From assembly GCA_014534095.1 (NCBI GenBank), contig JACVSD010000001.1, positions 1-64,000 on the forward strand: a stretch of 64,000 bases of DNA. Direction: 5' to 3'. The DNA comes from Nitrospiraceae bacterium. Its GTDB lineage: Bacteria; Nitrospirota; Nitrospiria; Nitrospirales; Nitrospiraceae. Positions 44,501 to 52,126 of this stretch are shown here, one piece after another. The position numbers were made by a program, and so were the translations under genes. Below the pieces are notes generated by a model. The model was not told the origin of the DNA and did no database searches. It saw only the letters and a program-made list of their open reading frames with translations. Numbering within the stretch: position 1 is the first letter of the stretch; each line of letters opens with the position of its first letter.

Positions 44501-45712
44501 CGCTTCATGATCCTGCGACATGGCTAGCAAGGGCTGACCGAGCATGTCCTCCTCGGTCCATCCGAAGATTCGTTCGGCCGCAGGGTTCCAGCTGGTTTGG
44601 AGCCCTTGGGCATTACAGGTGACAATCGCCACGGGCGCAGACTGCACGACGGCTCGCAGCGTTTCCGCCGTGCGATGCAGGGCTTCTGCGGCTCTGGTCT
44701 GCGCCGAGATATCCCGGATGAACGCACTGAGCACCGGCTCACCGCTGACCTGTGTCATGGCAATGGTGAACTCGACCGGGAACTCATGACCATCGCGGTG
44801 GAGCGCATGCAGTTCGAGCCGCCGTTTGACAGGCAAACCGGCGGGACATGCGAGGATTCGCTCAATGCCTGCCTCATGGGCGGCCCGATGCTGGCAAGGA
44901 ATGATCGTATCGCTGAGTGGCTCGCCCATAACCTCATGGGCGGCATACCCAAAAATCGTTTCCGCCTCGGAATTCCAGCCGATGATTCGTCCCTTTCGAT
45001 CGATGGAGACCACGCCATCCATCGCCCCCTCAATGATGGATCGCGTTCTGGCTTCACTATCCCGCAAGGATTGCTCCATCTGGTGGCGGGCGAGTTCGGC
45101 CTTGTGGCGGTGCAGTTCTCCCGCCGCCCGGGCCGCAAAGATCTCCATCAGCGATTTCAGGCGGTCAGAACGAGTGAGCGGTTTCGTATCCATTACGATC
45201 ATCATGCCGGTGACGGCACCAGCCTTATCACGAATCGACACGCCGCAATGGCTCTCGACTCCAAGGGCGGCCAGGGTGGAGAACTGAGGGAATTGAGCTT
45301 GGACGCCCTGTTCGAAGCACCAGAACGTCTGGCGCAGTCCGGTTCCACAGGGGGCATGGGCCAGGTCGTATGTGAAGTTGTCAATGAGCGTGCCGCGGTC
45401 GGACATCGCCAAGGTGCGCATCATTGCGGATGCTCCATCGGCTAATTCCCCGATGAGGGCGTACCGGACGTTGAGAACTTTGGTGAGGTGCTGGACCAGA
45501 GACGCGAAGAACTCGTCTCCCGTATCGGCCGCAGTTCCTTCAATGATCGCCCGAAGCAGACGCGATTCCTCGCGCAGGTCTTCCAGCGTCTCGTCAGGAT
45601 GGTGGCTCTGAGGAGGAGAGGCCTGCTCGAGAAGCGCCCGTGTGAGTTCCGACACTTGTTGTCGTAGCGATTGGAGTTCCGTGATGGGGTCCGTACCGCT
45701 CACCCACCACAC
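41582..45712 (-). CDS. Large soluble multi-sensor histidine kinase (two GAF, six PAS, HisKA_3)
   Basis: 1376 aa without TM helices. Reading in order: GAF1 (about 55-200), PAS1 to PAS4 (each starting with a coiled R-x-I-x-E/S-A-type linker and ending in a DIT/DVT-E/Q motif), GAF2 (about 740-900), PAS5, PAS6, then HisKA_3 with LSQDLHDGILQSLYAVGLGL and HATPase_c (EALSNVVRHARA, DNGVGFDP, GHGLQNMAARA). Several PAS repeats are followed by PAC motifs, so redox, haem or flavin sensing is possible, but no cofactor residues can be assigned by eye. The start is GTG at 45712; a second GTG nine bases downstream is an alternative. Forms an operon with the NarL-type regulator. Confidence 0.92.
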   Translation of the reverse strand: MWWVSGTDPITELQSLRQQVSELTRALLEQASPPQSHHPDETLEDLREESRLLRAIIEGTAADTGDEFFASLVQHLTKVLNVRYALIGELADGASAMMRTLAMSDRGTLIDNFTYDLAHAPCGTGLRQTFWCFEQGVQAQFPQFSTLAALGVESHCGVSIRDKAGAVTGMMIVMDTKPLTRSDRLKSLMEIFAARAAGELHRHKAELARHQMEQSLRDSEARTRSIIEGAMDGVVSIDRKGRIIGWNSEAETIFGYAAHEVMGEPLSDTIIPCQHRAAHEAGIERILACPAGLPVKRRLELHALHRDGHEFPVEFTIAMTQVSGEPVLSAFIRDISAQTRAAEALHRTAETLRAVVQSAPVAIVTCNAQGLQTSWNPAAERIFGWTEEDMLGQPLLAMSQDHEAATAPLWRHIVERRTINSMELRRQRKNGAPVDIHLWAGALLDAAGTMTGALAVMADVTEQKRDAEALAQRERQFRTVLHALPIGVWFTDRHGQVLLANPAARELWTGTEGIGIGPDVKNPDRADAASPAAEPHRWMLSEVLAGRKAASENIFELTCGDGTRRMVRNSAVPVRSDDGVIQGAVLLNEDITERVRAEEGRARTQAFLESIIDNIPHMITVTDAHDLRFLMVNRAAGRLFERTREQLIGSSVFDVLPECEATQLFGCTLNQDRTDALALSEQVVHSRSGERRVLRTKTLPIVTSVNGPQHLLTISEDVTAQTQADTLERQRVAQLIRFQSAQLRFSKLAHRDLDTDFRLIAEATAEALSVARVGIWLYKADRSAIACRHLYTIIDKKHHQPGTVLEASNFPQYFTALESALIVAAHDSRIDPRIQEFARHLEDCHITSRLDVPIRQGGRLIGVISQEHVGPARDWSPEEEAFAISVADHAALCLASAERRRMEAALRVSEERFAKAFRSSPHPVIIADLETGVIIEANDTAYLLSGYEPKDVEGRTAVDIGLWASPDDRARYMNELRRHGSVRNFEAVLRMKTGALRQCLLSSEMIDLNGRRCMVTVGTDITERKEAEEALRQSEARFRTMAEAIPQQVWTATPDGNLDYVNERCLEYFLTTADALIGSNWQRMIHPEDLPLCLERWAAARATGQPYQVDFRLRRASDQTFRWHIARALPLQDAEGRIIKWVGTNTDVTDVKQAEEALLAREQDLRHAMEERERLSQDLHDGILQSLYAVGLGLEACKPLIGAHPHEQALTAMEQAIAQLNQVMAEVRNFIAGLESEALQEGTFETALRTVIHTVTQTHPIDCRIHIEQEALGYIPLDRALQLLNIMREALSNVVRHARASHISVSVRRLRRTIRVRIHDNGVGFDPVTAAGTGHGLQNMAARAKKMRMEFELHSAIGDGTTIILDLPKEEVYVSR

Positions 45713-46112
45713 CGTCGGCCGGGTTGGGAGACGGCGGCATCGGTCCCGAGCGAGGGTCGGAAGGCCGTGTTACCGTGTGACTGCCGAAGAGCGTTCGTGG
45801 GATTCCGCAGGACTCGTCCGGAACAGGAGTGCCCTATGTGAGAGGAGATGAATCGCCATGCGGTGTCAACGACTTGGATGACGTCAGGCGGGTACAAAGT
45901 CGGCCCAATGATTCGCATGCGTGTCCGTCCGTTGCTCTGGCCGCGGGTTTCGAAAGGCCGATAGTGTGAACGGAAGCAAGGAGAAAGTCTAGCGGGAGAG
46001 GAGCCGACCGATGGAGGCTTGAGCCGTGGGCCCTGATCCGCATACTTGTGAGGTCGAACATCGGCGATCATGAGACACCGCCGAATGCTCGGCGTCTCTC
46101 GAATGTAAGATT
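45713..46112. other. Intergenic stretch between multi-PAS kinase and tRNA-Leu(GAG)
   Basis: Holds the kinase upstream region, including the shared motif at 45836-45855 and an isolated TTGACA on the minus strand without a convincing -10. A 38-codon plus-strand frame at 45848-45964 has a ribosome-site-like GAGAGGAG, but a poor composition for a protein. No other feature is seen. Confidence 0.45.
45836..45855 (-). promoter_or_regulatory. Shared 20-bp motif, copy 2 (upstream of kinase gene at 41582-45712)
   Basis: The minus strand reads CGATTCATCTCCTCTCACAT, nearly the same as 40875-40895. It lies about 125-145 bases before the kinase start, against about 90-110 bases for copy 1. Confidence 0.35.
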
Positions 46113-46196
46113 TGGTGCCGAAGGCGGGACTTGAACCCGCACGGCTTGCGCCACACGCCCCTCAAACGTGCGTGTCTGCCATTCCACCACTTCGGC
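46113..46196 (-). tRNA. tRNA-Leu (anticodon GAG)
   Basis: On the minus strand the acceptor GCCGAAG pairs with CTTCGGC near the 3' end, followed by discriminator A and an encoded CCA (46115-46113). The anticodon arm CACGT-TTGAGGG-GCGTG gives anticodon GAG. A long variable arm (TGGCGCAAGCC) marks a class II tRNA. The T-arm is GCGGGTTCAAGTCCCGC. Confidence 0.97.
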
Positions 46197-46313
46197 CCTT
46201 GCAGGCGGTTGAAACGATCCTGCCACTGCGTGCTCGCGGCGCTCAAGGCATTGATGCAGGCTAACACGACTGCACCTGCTTGTTCGGCCGCTTGGCGGGA
46301 ATGAGGGAGCGGC

Positions 46314-46343
46314 ATTATAGGAGGAGGCCAAAATTCTTGTCAA
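46314..46343 (-). promoter_or_regulatory. Consensus sigma70 promoter for tRNA-Leu(GAG)
   Basis: On the minus strand a perfect TTGACA (46343-46338) and a perfect TATAAT (46319-46314) are 18 bases apart. The tRNA 5' end lies about 110 bases downstream, implying a processed leader. The -35 overlaps the -35 of a divergent plus-strand promoter. Confidence 0.75.
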
Positions 46344-46365
46344 CAAAGCTACCCTCCGGTAGAAT
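46337..46365 (+). promoter_or_regulatory. Divergent sigma70-like promoter for the HAD phosphatase gene
   Basis: TTGTCA (46337-46342) and TAGAAT (46360-46365) are 17 bases apart. Its -35 shares bases with the tRNA promoter -35 within the palindrome TTGTCAACAA, so the two polymerases would compete. Confidence 0.55.
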
Positions 46366-46422
46366 CGGCCGGCCCGTGCGCTCTGAATGCAGGCTTCGAG
46401 GTCCGGTACTGCGCCGTGTGTT

Positions 46423-47112
46423 ATGACAGTGGTCATGTCCCCGTACGGTGACCGGCGTCAGGGCCGGATTGCGGCTTTTTTTGACGTCGACAATACGCTT
46501 CTTCCTGGTGAGGCGAGTGAGGTCCGATTCTTTCGTGCGCTCTGGCGGCGCGGGATTGTGGGGTGGCCGGAAGTGCGCGCGAGTGTTGCCTGGCTGCTGC
46601 GCCACGTCCCGTCTTTCTCGCTCCATCCGTTGCGGGAACGAAAACTGTACTTGATCGGGAAGCCAGCTGACGTGATCGAGCCATTGGGAGAAGAATTCTG
46701 CCGGACACATTTATGTCCCTTTCTTTCTCGCGCGGCCCTGCAGAAGATGGAAGAGCACCGGGACGCCGGACATGCCATTATTCTTCTGACGGGCTCTCTC
46801 GATTTCTTGATTCATCCCATCGCCGGTGCACTACGGGTTGATCAATACTTCGCCGGGCGCCTCGAGCAGGTCGATGGGCTCTATACCGGCCATGTGACGC
46901 CGCCCTTGCCCTACGGATATGGGAAACGTCAGCTCATCGAGCGGATCGTGGCAGAATCGGCCCTTGACCTGCCTGCTTGTTACGCCTATGGCGATAGCCC
47001 GGGCGATTTGGAAGTGTTCCGTTTAGTCGGCCATCCCACGGTGGTCAATCCGATTCGCGGGATGGCTCGTATCGCCCGGCAGCAACAGTGGCCGGTGGTG
47101 GAATGGAAGTGA
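46423..47112 (+). CDS. HAD-IB family phosphatase (SerB-like)
   Basis: 229 aa from the ATG at 46423; ATGs at 46387 and 46435 are alternatives, and none has a ribosome site. HAD motif I is AAFFDVDNTLLPG, motif II IILLTGSLDFL, and motif III/IV CYAYGDSPGDLEVF. The pattern fits the TIGR01490 group of SerB-related hydrolases, which act on phosphoserine or small phosphate esters. Substrate unknown. QueE follows after 58 bases. Confidence 0.88.
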   Translation: MTVVMSPYGDRRQGRIAAFFDVDNTLLPGEASEVRFFRALWRRGIVGWPEVRASVAWLLRHVPSFSLHPLRERKLYLIGKPADVIEPLGEEFCRTHLCPFLSRAALQKMEEHRDAGHAIILLTGSLDFLIHPIAGALRVDQYFAGRLEQVDGLYTGHVTPPLPYGYGKRQLIERIVAESALDLPACYAYGDSPGDLEVFRLVGHPTVVNPIRGMARIARQQQWPVVEWK

Positions 47113-47170
47113 GTCGTAACAGGCCCGGCAGGGGTCCCTGCGACCATTGAGATTGGAACCGACAGGTCTG

Positions 47171-47809
47171 ATGCTACGCGTCACTGAAATTTTCCACAGT
47201 ATTCAGGGGGAGTCCACATTTGCCGGCCGGCCCTGCGTCTTTGTGCGGCTCACAGGCTGTCCGCTCCGGTGTACCTGGTGCGATACCGACTATGCATTTT
47301 ATGGGGGCCGGGAGGAGCCGATGGATCGCATTGTGGACGCGGTGCGGGCTTATGGATGTCCGCTTGTGGAGGTGACGGGTGGAGAACCATTGGCGCAGGC
47401 TGAGAGCCTCGAACTCTTGAAGACTCTCTGTCAGGAGGGCTTTACGGTCTTGCTCGAAACCAGCGGGGCCCTGGATACGTCCGGCGTGGATCCGAGGGTG
47501 CACATTATCCTAGACGTGAAATGTCCGGCGAGCGGCATGATGGAGCGGATGCACTGGCCCAATGTAGAACGACTCCGGTCGCAGGACGAAGCGAAGTTCG
47601 TTGTCCAGGATCGGGTGGACTATGACTGGGCGAAGGACGTTGTCGCGCGCTTTCGTCTCGTTGAGCGCTGCACGGTCCTGTTCAGCCCGGTGTTTAGCCG
47701 ATTGGCCCCGCAACATCTCGCTGAATGGCTCCTGGCTGACGGGTTGCCGATCCGGTTTCAATTGCAGTTGCATAAGCATATTTGGGCCCCGGACACGCGA
47801 GGGGTGTAA
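47171..47809 (+). CDS. queE: 7-carboxy-7-deazaguanine synthase
   Basis: 212 aa from the ATG at 47171. The radical-SAM cluster motif is the QueE-specific CPLRCTWCDTDYA, preceded by IFHSIQGESTFAGRPCVFVRL. VEVTGGEPL and the C-terminal QLHKHIW are also characteristic. It makes the deazaguanine ring of queuosine precursors. A TTG eight codons upstream is less likely. No other que genes are nearby. Confidence 0.95.
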   Translation: MLRVTEIFHSIQGESTFAGRPCVFVRLTGCPLRCTWCDTDYAFYGGREEPMDRIVDAVRAYGCPLVEVTGGEPLAQAESLELLKTLCQEGFTVLLETSGALDTSGVDPRVHIILDVKCPASGMMERMHWPNVERLRSQDEAKFVVQDRVDYDWAKDVVARFRLVERCTVLFSPVFSRLAPQHLAEWLLADGLPIRFQLQLHKHIWAPDTRGV

Positions 47810-47874
47810 GCGTCTTCTCATCGCAATGGCGAGGTTGCTGGAGACGATAGAGGCATAACAAGGAGAGCGACGGA

Positions 47875-49392
47875 ATGAAGATTATGAAGGTGGAGACCAA
47901 GTCGGGGCCAGTCGAGGCAGCAGGGGCGGAGGTTCTCGTCCTCATGCATTGCGAAGGCGAGCCGCTCGGCCGGCAAGACGCAACCGTCCTCGACAAGGCC
48001 CTTGGCGGGGCACTGCAAGAACTCGTGCAGTCGAAAGAGTTCGAAGGAAAAGCCAATGAACTGGTGCTTGTGCATACGCAGGGCAAAGTGCCGGCGAAGC
48101 GGCTTCTCCTGGCCGGCCTCGGCAAACGAAAGGACGTCGGTCTCGAGCAGATCCGGCAAGCTCTTGGTTATGCGGTAAAACGTGTGCGTCAGGTGAAGGG
48201 CGGCTCGTTTACTGCCGTCTTGCCGGCGGTGCTGCCTTCCGGCGCCTCGCTCCTCGATGTGGCCCAAGCCATGACCGAAGGGGCTATCCTAGGAAGTTAT
48301 CAATTTACGGTCTATCGCAGCGACGTATCCAATCGTGACGTGGCGGCCATGTCCATCCTCGCGGCGCACAAGGATCAACTTCGTGAGCTGAGTGAAGGGG
48401 TCCGGCGGGGCCTGGCGACGGCGGAAGCCACGGTGTTCGTCCGCGATCTCTGCAACCACCCGTCTAACGTCATGACGCCGACGAAGGTTGCCGCCGAGGC
48501 GAAAGCCGTGGCCAAGGAAACCGGGGTGAGCCTCAAGATTCTCGAGCAGCGAGAGATGGAGCAACTCGGTATGGGGGCCCTGTTGGGCGTGGCGAAGGGC
48601 AGCCATGAACCGCCGAAGTTCATCATCCTTCAGTATCACGGTTCGAAAAAGAAGGACGAGCGTCCGGTCGTGCTCGTCGGCAAGACGATTACCTTTGATA
48701 CGGGCGGGATCTCGCTCAAGCCGGCCGAGAACATGGAGCAGATGAAAGCCGATATGACGGGCGGCGCCGAGGTGCTGGCGACCATGCGGGCGGCGGCCCG
48801 TCTGAAGCTTCCCCTCAACCTGGTCAGCATCCTGCCCGTGGCCGAAAATATGCCCGGTGGTCGTGCTATGCGGCCTGGAGACGTGGTCACGACTCTGTCG
48901 GGCAAGACCGTGGAAGTCCAGAATACGGATGCCGAAGGCCGACTGATTCTGGCGGATGGACTCGCCTATGCGACGCGATTCAAGCCGGCTGCTCTGATCG
49001 ACATTGCCACATTGACCGGTGCTTGCGTGGTCGCCCTCGGTCAGTTTGCCATTGGCATGTTCGGCACCGATGCGGCGTTGAAGGAGTCGGTGCGGAAGGC
49101 CGGTTCGCGGGCCGGCGAACGCGTGTGGGAAATGCCGCTGTGGGACGACTACTTCGAACAGTTGCGGAGTGACGTGGCGGACATGCGCAACATCGGCGGC
49201 CGTGGAGGGGGCATGATTACAGCGGCGTTGTTCTTGAGCAAATTTGTCGGAGGCTGCCCCTGGGTGCATCTCGATATCGCCAGCACCGATTGGAGTGAAC
49301 GCGAGCGCGCCTACACGCCGAAAGGACCCACCGGGATCGGCACGCGGCTCCTCATCCAATTTCTCATCGATCGAACCGAGGGACGAGCATGA
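47875..49392 (+). CDS. pepA: Leucyl aminopeptidase (M17)
   Basis: 505 aa, the usual length, with AAGGAGAG upstream. The catalytic domain has VGKTITFDTGGISLKP, the active-site Lys and Arg region, and the M17 signature NTDAEGRLILADGL with its metal-binding Asp and Glu. It is a cytoplasmic dimanganese/dizinc aminopeptidase. Its stop overlaps the nagZ start by four bases. Confidence 0.96.
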   Translation: MKIMKVETKSGPVEAAGAEVLVLMHCEGEPLGRQDATVLDKALGGALQELVQSKEFEGKANELVLVHTQGKVPAKRLLLAGLGKRKDVGLEQIRQALGYAVKRVRQVKGGSFTAVLPAVLPSGASLLDVAQAMTEGAILGSYQFTVYRSDVSNRDVAAMSILAAHKDQLRELSEGVRRGLATAEATVFVRDLCNHPSNVMTPTKVAAEAKAVAKETGVSLKILEQREMEQLGMGALLGVAKGSHEPPKFIILQYHGSKKKDERPVVLVGKTITFDTGGISLKPAENMEQMKADMTGGAEVLATMRAAARLKLPLNLVSILPVAENMPGGRAMRPGDVVTTLSGKTVEVQNTDAEGRLILADGLAYATRFKPAALIDIATLTGACVVALGQFAIGMFGTDAALKESVRKAGSRAGERVWEMPLWDDYFEQLRSDVADMRNIGGRGGGMITAALFLSKFVGGCPWVHLDIASTDWSERERAYTPKGPTGIGTRLLIQFLIDRTEGRA

Positions 49393-50492
49393 TGATGTCC
49401 CGTGAAGCCATCGGGCAGCTTTTCATGGTGGGATTCGAAGGCCGGTCGGTATCGTCCGATCTCGCCGGCTTTATACGCGAGTACAAGCCGGGCGGCGTCA
49501 TTCTGTTTGCGCGGAACCTGGAGTCGATTGAGCAGATCGTCGAACTGACGAATCAGTTGCAGGCCTGCAGTCCCCATTCCCCGCTATTGATTGCCATCGA
49601 CCAGGAGGGAGGTCGGGTTTCCCGCTTGCCGGAGACCTTTACGATCTGTCCGCCGTGCGAGGTTCTGGGACGCTGCAATTCGACGGAATTGGCCTATGCT
49701 GCTGCGGCGACTGTCGCGAAGGAATTGAAGGCGGTCGGCATCAACATGAACATGTCACCCGTCTTGGATGTGAACAGCAATCCGACCAATCCCATCATTG
49801 GCGACCGCGCGTTTGCTGCGACCCCCGGTCCCGTCTGTGAGCTGGGCCAGGCGACGATCGGCGGGCTGCAGGATCATCGGGTCGTCGCTTGCGGAAAACA
49901 CTTTCCGGGCCATGGCGACACCACTGCGGACTCCCATAAGGAGTTGCCCATCGTCACGGCGCCCCGCGCCCGACTGGAGGAGGTGGAGTGGCCTCCATTT
50001 CGACATGCCGTCTCTCATGGCGTGGCCACGATGATGACGGCCCATGTCCTCTACCGCGCGCTCGACGAGCATCTCCCTGCGACGTTGTCTCCGACGATCA
50101 TCGGAACGCTTCTTCGGGAAGACATGGGGTACGACGGCGTCGTCCTGACCGACGATCTCGAGATGCACGCCATCATCGATCACTATGGCATCGAGGATGC
50201 CACGGTGCGTGCGCTGCTGGCCGGATGCGATATGCCGCTCATCTGCAAGGATCGCACTCGGGAGGTGGCTGCCATCACCGCGGTTGAGAAAGCCGTCGCA
50301 AGCGGGACGATTACACCCGAACGGGTAGAGCTGTCTCTGGCTCGGATCGCACGGCTGAAAGACCGGTTCCTAAAACGGTATCGCCCCGTCTCCATTTCGG
50401 AGGCTAAGCTGGTGGTCGGATGCCGGAGCCATCGGGCGTTGTTGCATGCGATTCGGCAAGCCGGTGAACGGTCTGCGAAGGCGCTCGTGTGA
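49389..50492 (+). CDS. nagZ: Beta-N-acetylhexosaminidase (GH3)
   Basis: 367 aa. GH3 NagZ motifs: LIAIDQEGGRVSRLP, the catalytic-loop segment ACGKHFPGHGDTTADSH and the nucleophile Asp in VVLTDDLEMHAI. It removes GlcNAc from anhydromuropeptides in peptidoglycan recycling, in the cytoplasm. ATGA overlap with pepA suggests coupling. Confidence 0.95.
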   Translation: MMMSREAIGQLFMVGFEGRSVSSDLAGFIREYKPGGVILFARNLESIEQIVELTNQLQACSPHSPLLIAIDQEGGRVSRLPETFTICPPCEVLGRCNSTELAYAAAATVAKELKAVGINMNMSPVLDVNSNPTNPIIGDRAFAATPGPVCELGQATIGGLQDHRVVACGKHFPGHGDTTADSHKELPIVTAPRARLEEVEWPPFRHAVSHGVATMMTAHVLYRALDEHLPATLSPTIIGTLLREDMGYDGVVLTDDLEMHAIIDHYGIEDATVRALLAGCDMPLICKDRTREVAAITAVEKAVASGTITPERVELSLARIARLKDRFLKRYRPVSISEAKLVVGCRSHRALLHAIRQAGERSAKALV

Positions 50493-50533
50493 GCGTCGGC
50501 GCGAAGGCCTATCCTCCGCACGAAGGACAGATC

Positions 50534-50920
50534 ATGGCCGTGAAGAAGGGCGACATTCTAGACGAGCATAAACGACATCCAGATGGCTGCGGCCTCATCG
50601 TCAAGGTCATGGGTGGAGGGGCCGGATTTGAGAAGATCATCTGTTGCGAACATGCCTTGACGGACGAGGACATCGTTCAGGACATGGGATCGCCTGCCGG
50701 CAGGCGGAAGGGGGCCTTGCCGCCGGCCGTCATTCTGGATGAAAAGAAGCTGTACCCGCATTCATGCGGATTACGGGTGATGATTATGGATGGCGGGGCA
50801 GGATTCAAAGAGATCCGGTGTTGCGGCCATGTCCTCACTGCCAGTTCGGTGCGGGAATTGAAGTTTGGTCAGATGCGTGCGCCGGAACCCGAACCGGACG
50901 GGCCGGCAGGGCACGCCTAG
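50534..50920 (+). CDS. Duplicated desulforedoxin-like metal-binding protein
   Basis: 128 aa from the ATG at 50534 with GAAGGA upstream. Two copies of one module are visible: HPDGCGLIVKVMGGGAGF...IICCEH (about 15-40) and YPHSCGLRVMIMDGGAGF...IRCCGH (about 74-99). Both have the pattern C-x17-CC-x-H (Cys19, 37, 38, His40; Cys78, 96, 97, His99). This resembles desulforedoxin, where CxxCG-x-VVKV ... CC binds iron, but the first Cys of the CxxC is absent in both copies and a conserved His follows the CC. Metal binding is inferred. It overlaps the end of nagZ only if a longer start is used. Confidence 0.7.
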   Translation: MAVKKGDILDEHKRHPDGCGLIVKVMGGGAGFEKIICCEHALTDEDIVQDMGSPAGRRKGALPPAVILDEKKLYPHSCGLRVMIMDGGAGFKEIRCCGHVLTASSVRELKFGQMRAPEPEPDGPAGHA

Positions 50921-51053
50921 GCCAGACAGCGAACTATTTGAAGCAGGGGCACAGCCCTTCCACGAGCGCAATCGCCGAGCTCACATCTTTCGTGGTGAAG
51001 CAAGCAATGCGCGGGGAAGGGACCTGTTCGATCTTCCCGGAAAGGGGGGCACT

Positions 51054-51557
51054 ATGGCGCCTATAGAACCGGCCATCCATCGCGGCGAGATGTTGAAGCG
51101 CTGGTGCGGATATATGGAGTGGCTGGATCGTCTCGGCTACGCCACGGCCGGTTTCAGCCTCCTCATTCTCGGGATGCTGATCTTTAGCCATGCGTGGTAC
51201 TCCTTTGCCATGAAAGCCGGGCAAATGGGCTTGTTGCCGGCCGGTCTCAAGCTCCTCAATGATCTCTTGCTCGTCATTATTTTGTTGGAACTCTTTCGTA
51301 CCGTCGTGCGGTTTCTTCAGACCGAAGTGTTGACGCTGGAGCCGTATCTTGCCGTGGGGATTATCGCGTGCACGCGGCGGGTCTTGACGGCGAGCGCTGA
51401 ACTCTCGCATCTGCCTTCCATGACTGAGACGCAGTTTTATCAGTATCTCATGGACGTGAGTTTGAATGTCGTCGTGATCATGGTGCTCGTCCTGGGCGTG
51501 TACATGATCCGCAAGCATCCGCCGGAAAAGGCTTCCACGATCATGCCGGCTCCCTGA
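51054..51557 (+). CDS. PsiE-like membrane protein
   Basis: 167 aa from the ATG at 51054, with a GGGGGG-rich ribosome site. Four TM helices (AGFSLLILGMLIFSHAWYSF, LLNDLLLVIILLELFRTVV, AVGIIACTRRVLTAS, LNVVVIMVLVLGVYMI) and the charged motif LELFRTVVRFLQTE match the PsiE (phosphate-starvation-inducible E) family, whose function is not established. Confidence 0.8.
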   Translation: MAPIEPAIHRGEMLKRWCGYMEWLDRLGYATAGFSLLILGMLIFSHAWYSFAMKAGQMGLLPAGLKLLNDLLLVIILLELFRTVVRFLQTEVLTLEPYLAVGIIACTRRVLTASAELSHLPSMTETQFYQYLMDVSLNVVVIMVLVLGVYMIRKHPPEKASTIMPAP

Positions 51558-51616
51558 GGGCGCGTCGCTTGCCTGGTCTCGACATCTTATGGCATCATGG
51601 CCGGGCTGAGGACATC

Positions 51617-52039
51617 ATGCCTGTATTATTGGAATACGTCGGTTCCGTCCATATCTACCTGGGACCTTATCGGGGCAATCCGATTGCCTTGTATTTGAAC
51701 CGGACAGAATCCGGGTGTCGGATTGGTCCCAAGGTGTATCCATGGAACGATGTGACGGGTGTTGGTGAAACTCCGAACAAGGCCGCTGCCGATTTTGAAG
51801 AGAAATGGAAAGCGAAAGGCCTGACCGCGGATATGTATTCTGGGCCGGCGTGGGAAGGCGGCATAAAACCTGAGCGACCGGCGCCCCCGAAACCGGCGGC
51901 TCCTCCGAAACCGGCGGCTCCCGCTCCTGCTGCGGGCGTTCCCCCCACAACTTCACCCGCTTCCCAGGCGCCTCCCGGCGTTCCATCCGCGCCGACTCCT
52001 GCGAGCCCTGCCGCTCCTCAATCCCCGGTTCAGCAGTAG
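51617..52039 (+). CDS. Hypothetical protein with Pro/Ala-rich tail
   Basis: 140 aa from the ATG at 51617 with GAGGA upstream. The N-terminal 75 residues (LLEYVGSVHIYLGPYRGNPI, then VYPWNDVTGVGETPNKAAAD) form a compact, possibly beta-rich unit of unknown family. The C-terminal 60 residues are low complexity with repeated PPKPAAP. No signal peptide. It follows the PsiE-like gene by 59 bases and is convergent with the permease gene. Confidence 0.7.
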   Translation: MPVLLEYVGSVHIYLGPYRGNPIALYLNRTESGCRIGPKVYPWNDVTGVGETPNKAAADFEEKWKAKGLTADMYSGPAWEGGIKPERPAPPKPAAPPKPAAPAPAAGVPPTTSPASQAPPGVPSAPTPASPAAPQSPVQQ

Positions 52040-52126
52040 ACGGCTCGGCCGGCTCGCCAACCTTCCTGCAGGCTTGGTTCGAAATCCCCGTTGCTTCCGA
52101 AATCTGAATATCGATTGCGCGCGGTT

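Noticed and set aside
45848..45964. 38-codon plus-strand frame preceded by GAGAGGAG
   Set aside because: The ribosome-site-like bases are part of the motif shared with 40875-40895, where the equivalent frame stops after three codons, so coding is unlikely.
48289..49359. 356-codon open frame on the minus strand
   Set aside because: It lies wholly antisense to pepA, whose protein is unmistakable. Its translation is low in order and rich in His/Arg/Gln as expected from a GC-rich shadow frame.
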